From the NCBI GenBank assembly GCA_041821185.1, contig JBGUBD010000007.1:62001-126000 (forward strand): a stretch of DNA of 64,000 nucleotides. The letters run 5' to 3'. Made by a program: the position numbers and the translations under genes. Origin of the DNA: Phycisphaerales bacterium AB-hyl4. GTDB lineage: Bacteria > Planctomycetota > Phycisphaerae > Phycisphaerales > Phycisphaeraceae. This document shows positions 61,090 to 64,000 of the stretch, in pieces (within the stretch, counting starts at the first letter, position 1; each line of letters opens with the position of its first letter). The notes under the pieces are model-generated. The model saw nothing but the letters and a program-made list of their open reading frames with translations, searched no databases and was not told the origin of the DNA.

Positions 61090-62802
61090 ATGACTGATGT
61101 GGCTGACATTTCCGCGGACTCGGAATCCGAAATTCGCCATCCAAAATTCCGCGCCGCGCGTCCGCCGTGGTATCTGGTGACGCCGGTGGTGATTTGTGCT
61201 GCCGGCGTGGCGCTGCCGTTGGTGTACCTGGGGGTGCGGGCGCTGGACGCGGACGCGGCGGGGCTGCGGGAGGTGCTGCTTCGCTGGCGAAACCTGGCGC
61301 TGCTGGGCAATACGCTGCTGCTGACGTTGGGCGTGCTGCTGGCGACGGTGGCGATGGCGTTGCCTGCGGCGTGGCTGACGGTGCGGACCGACCTGCCGGG
61401 GCGGCGGTTTTTCACGCTTGCGCTGGTGCTGCCGTTGGCCATCCCGGGCTACCTGATGGCGTACGCGCTGCTGGCGGTCGGCGGTCAGTATGGGGCGGCG
61501 GCGCAATTGCTGGGCGTCGAACTGCCTCGGCTGTCGGGCTACTGGGGGGCGCTGGTGGCGTTGAGCTTTTACAACTTCCCCTACATGCTGCTGAACCTGC
61601 GGGCCGCGCTGAACGGGTTGGACCCGGGGATGGAGGAGGTGGCGCAGTCGCTGGGGCATCGGCCGATGAGCGTGTTTTTCCGCGTGATCGTGCCGCAGCT
61701 TCGGCCGGCGCTGGTGGCGGGGGGCCTGATCGTGGCGTTGCACGTGCTGGGGGATTTCGCGGTGGTGAGCCTGCTGGGTTACGAGACGTTCAGCTATGCG
61801 CTCTACCTGGAGTACAAGACCAGCGCGTATGTCACGTCGTACGCGGCGTGGCTGGCGTTGATGATGCTGACGCTGGCGGGGATGTACGTGGCGATCGAGT
61901 TGGGCGTGCTTCGCGGGCTGCGGCTGCACCGGGCGGGGGCGGGCATGGCCCGGCGGCGGCGGATGGCCCGGCTGGGCGGGTGGCGGTGGCCGGCGGCAGG
62001 GGGGCTGGTGCTGCTGCTGCTGGCGGCGGTGGGCGTGCCGGTGACGACGATCAGCTACTGGGCGACGCAGGCGAACTACACTTTTTTGCAGCATGACCTC
62101 TGGGACGCGGTGATGGACTCGCTTTGGGCGGCGACGCCGGCGGCGGTGCTGGCGACCCTGCTGGCGATGCCGGTGGCGTACCTGGCGAGGCGGTATCCGG
62201 GCAAGCGGTCGACGGGGCTGGAGCGGTTGAGCTATTTGGGGTATGCGACGCCGTCGCTGGCGTTTGCGATGGGGCTGCTGGTGGTGGGGCTGTATCTGCT
62301 GCCGGACGCGGCGTATCAATGGCTGTACCACCTGCCGACGCCGGCGTATGGGCTGGAGATGCTGGGCGTGGGGCTGAGCGAGGCGTGGTACGATCGGCTG
62401 GACCGGGCGCTGCCGCTGGTGTTGATTTATGCTTTGGGGCTGCATTTTCTCGCCGAGGCGGTCGGGCCGATCCGTTCGAGCCTGTACCAGGCGACGCCCC
62501 GGCTGGAGGAGGCGTCGCGGTCGTTGGGGCATGGGCAGATCGCGACGTTCTTCCGCGTGACGCTGCCGCTGCTTCGGCCGGGGCTGGTGGTGAGCCTGGC
62601 GCTGGTGTTCCTGTCGGTGATGAAGGAACTGCCGCTGACGTTTTTGCTCTCGCCGTTGGGCTTCGGCACGCTGGCGACGAACTTGTGGAGCTATACGGAA
62701 GAGGCGATGTTCGCGGAGGCGGCGCCGTTTGCGCTGCTGATCCTGCTGCTGGCAGCGATGTTTGTGGGGGTGCTGCTGGCGAATGAAGGCAGGAAGAATT
62801 AG
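61090..62802 (+). CDS. Ferric iron ABC transporter permease (FbpB/FutB type, fused double permease)
   Basis: 570 residues from the ATG at 61090. Two permease halves with about 12 helices; EAA loops EEVAQSLGHRPMSVFFRVIV PQLRP and EEASRSLGHGQIATFFRVTL PLLRP. The duplication is normal for FbpB. The N-terminal DSESEIRHPKFRAARPP is encoded by a stretch (GAAATTCGCCATCCAAAATT) that looks like the dispersed AATTTCGAA-type intergenic sequence just upstream, suggesting that a short repeat has been captured into the reading frame. Confidence 0.93.
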   Translation: MTDVADISADSESEIRHPKFRAARPPWYLVTPVVICAAGVALPLVYLGVRALDADAAGLREVLLRWRNLALLGNTLLLTLGVLLATVAMALPAAWLTVRTDLPGRRFFTLALVLPLAIPGYLMAYALLAVGGQYGAAAQLLGVELPRLSGYWGALVALSFYNFPYMLLNLRAALNGLDPGMEEVAQSLGHRPMSVFFRVIVPQLRPALVAGGLIVALHVLGDFAVVSLLGYETFSYALYLEYKTSAYVTSYAAWLALMMLTLAGMYVAIELGVLRGLRLHRAGAGMARRRRMARLGGWRWPAAGGLVLLLLAAVGVPVTTISYWATQANYTFLQHDLWDAVMDSLWAATPAAVLATLLAMPVAYLARRYPGKRSTGLERLSYLGYATPSLAFAMGLLVVGLYLLPDAAYQWLYHLPTPAYGLEMLGVGLSEAWYDRLDRALPLVLIYALGLHFLAEAVGPIRSSLYQATPRLEEASRSLGHGQIATFFRVTLPLLRPGLVVSLALVFLSVMKELPLTFLLSPLGFGTLATNLWSYTEEAMFAEAAPFALLILLLAAMFVGVLLANEGRKN

Positions 62803-62886
62803 TCTCAATTGTTCAGCGGCTGTCCAGCAGGGACGGCCGGGGTGAAGCGCCCCTGCGGGGCAGCCGCGAAACGTGTGATTGTTTTT

Positions 62887-64000
62887 ATGAAACCGTTGCT
62901 TTGTGTGCACAACATCAGCAAGACCTTCCCCGGCCACGATCGGCCGGTGATTAAGGATGTGACGTTCTGCGTCTATCCCGGCGAGGTGCTTGCGCTCGTG
63001 GGGCCCTCGGGCTGCGGGAAGACGACGACGCTGCGCACGGTGATGGGCTTCGAGCACGCGGACGCGGGCGAGGTGCTGCTCGGTGAGCAGGTGCTCCAGC
63101 GCGAAAAAACCTTCGTCGGCCCGGACCAGCGGGGCATTGGGTTTGTCTTTCAGGACTATGCGCTGTTTCCGCATTTGAGTGTGCTGGAGAATGTGTTGTT
63201 CGGCTTGCGCGGCGCGGCGTTCAAAAAGCGAGGCGGGCCTGCGATGACCCGACGCCGACGTGCGCAGATCGCCAAGGAAGCGCTGTGGATGGTCGGGCTG
63301 ATGGGGCTGGAAGATCGCATGCCGCATGACCTGTCCGGCGGTCAGCAGCAGCGGGTGGCGCTGGCCCGGGCGATCGCGCCGGGCGCGCGGGTGATTCTGC
63401 TCGACGAGCCGTTCAGCAACCTCGACCCCGACCTTCGGCTGGCAACGCGAAACGAGGTGCGGATGATCGCCCACCGTGCGAAGATGGCGGTGGTGCTGGT
63501 GACGCATGACCAGGAGGAGGCGTTGTCGACGGCCGACCGGCTGGCGGTGATGCGCGAAGGCAGGCTGGTGCAGACCGGTCCGCCCGAGGAGGTTTACAAC
63601 AGCCCGGCGACGGCGTTTGTGGCGCAGTTTCTCGGGCGAACGAACCTGTTGGAAGGTGATGCGACGGGCACGCACGCCGTGACGCCGTTGGGCCGAGTGG
63701 AGCTTGAGCACTTCACGCGGGGCAAGGTGTTGCTGTCGCTTCGGCCGGAGCATTTGTCGATGCAGCCCGCGGGCGATGAGCACGAGCCTGGCGCGCTTTG
63801 TGTGGGCAAGGTGGTCAGTCGCGAGTTCAAGGGTCATGACATGACGTTCCGCATTCGGCTGCAGTCGAACCGTCACGAGGTGTCGGTGCAGACGGACTAC
63901 GCGACTGGGCTGGCGGTGGGGGATCGTGTGTGTCTGAAGGCCCGCACGCCTGCAGCGGTGGTCGAGCCGGACGACATGACGGTACAACTGACCGTGCCGA
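62887..64000 (+). CDS. Ferric iron ABC transporter ATP-binding protein (FbpC/FutC type, 3' end outside window)
   Basis: 371 codons visible from the ATG at 62887; the frame is still open at the window end. Walker A GPSGCGKTTTLRTVMGFEHA, Q-loop FVFQDYALFPHLSVLENVLF, signature LSGGQQQRVALARAIAP, Walker B VILLDEPFSNLDPDLR, H-loop VLVTHDQEEALS, followed by a TOBE-type regulatory domain (LLSLRPEHLSMQPAG ... VVSREFKGHDMTFRIRLQSN) as in FbpC, where iron can bind. Completes the iron importer with the two preceding genes, with 84 bases to the permease. Confidence 0.93.
   Translation, partial: MKPLLCVHNISKTFPGHDRPVIKDVTFCVYPGEVLALVGPSGCGKTTTLRTVMGFEHADAGEVLLGEQVLQREKTFVGPDQRGIGFVFQDYALFPHLSVLENVLFGLRGAAFKKRGGPAMTRRRRAQIAKEALWMVGLMGLEDRMPHDLSGGQQQRVALARAIAPGARVILLDEPFSNLDPDLRLATRNEVRMIAHRAKMAVVLVTHDQEEALSTADRLAVMREGRLVQTGPPEEVYNSPATAFVAQFLGRTNLLEGDATGTHAVTPLGRVELEHFTRGKVLLSLRPEHLSMQPAGDEHEPGALCVGKVVSREFKGHDMTFRIRLQSNRHEVSVQTDYATGLAVGDRVCLKARTPAAVVEPDDMTVQLTVP

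Noticed and set aside
59935..63987. 1350-residue open frame on the minus strand
   Set aside because: Antisense to the whole iron importer; very Arg/Pro/His-rich, a by-product of extreme GC at third positions.

Overview
The window (about 64 kb, high GC, 64 gene-level calls of which about 57 are intact or window-truncated coding sequences) reads as chromosome of a planctomycete, most likely of class Phycisphaerae. The evidence is the combination of several pseudopilin-like proteins with the planctomycete-style [17 protein letters not shown] leader, at least three intact PEP-CTERM surface proteins (exosortase substrates), zinc-ribbon/two-helix small proteins, an alanine/lysine repeat histone-H1-like protein of the kind seen in the PVC group, and a flagellin. 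No exosortase, phage, IS element or CRISPR array was seen. The taxonomic call is inference from protein style, not from an rRNA.

Layout. (1) 1-6,923: exopolysaccharide operon: DxD glycosyltransferase (cut by the window edge), WecG/TagA/CpsF transferase, a degenerate nucleotidyltransferase-like protein, a Wzz/GumC chain-length regulator fused to a BY-kinase-type ATPase, and a polyprenyl-phosphate sugar transferase. (2) 6,934-20,838: mostly housekeeping genes: H1-like repeat protein, bioA, macro domain hydrolase, flagellin, PGRP-type amidase lipoprotein, rpsT, TolB-like propeller lipoprotein, CsgG-like lipoprotein, xerC/D, a FixJ-type response regulator, a B12 radical SAM enzyme resembling hopanoid methylases, and plsY. 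(3) 20,936-37,075: a carbohydrate utilisation island. A XylR/AraC-type regulator is followed by two Opp/Dpp ATPases, a COG3618 sugar lactonase, an aldose dehydrogenase (AKR), a pseudopilin, a PEP-CTERM protein, a GH141-like beta-helix enzyme, and the solute-binding protein and two permeases that complete the transporter. The lactonase + aldose dehydrogenase + GH141 combination points to L-fucose or a similar 6-deoxy sugar. Three copies of an element with half-sites repeated every 21 bp lie about 90-150 bp upstream of genes in this island and are the best candidates for the regulator's operators. (4) 37,126-42,967: a metal (probably zinc) island on the minus strand: a His/Cys-rich small protein, a pseudopilin fragment, a pseudopilin, two paralogous His-rich PEP-CTERM proteins, a Fur-family (Zur-like) repressor and a COG0523/CobW GTPase with the CxCC motif, headed by a TGATAA-N4-TTATCA palindrome; a 5'-truncated DUF6607-like gene lies divergently. 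(5) 43,144-47,130: fibro-slime domain protein, tRNA-Tyr, a frameshifted secreted protein, a small conserved protein and a Gly-rich gene fragment: a decayed stretch. (6) 47,131-51,999: a two-gene ABC importer in which the solute-binding protein is fused to one permease and the second permease carries an approximately 375-residue extracytoplasmic insertion. (7) 52,063-59,685: ubiE/menG, manA, cysteine-cluster protein, bifunctional-nuclease-domain protein, rsmB, a PAS-GAF-receiver protein, and a polyprenyl diphosphate synthase; the methyltransferase and the prenyl synthase both fit menaquinone synthesis. (8) 59,982-end: FbpABC/FutABC-type ferric iron importer, the ATPase cut by the window edge.

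The most interesting material is (a) the shared operator-like repeat that links pseudopilin, PEP-CTERM protein and GH141 enzyme into one putative sugar regulon, (b) the zinc island with surface-anchored PEP-CTERM proteins and a pseudopilin, (c) the importer with fused and expanded subunits, and (d) an MshEN-like (cyclic-di-GMP binding) motif inside the BY-kinase domain of the exopolysaccharide regulator. Families were recognised by eye; no database search was run.
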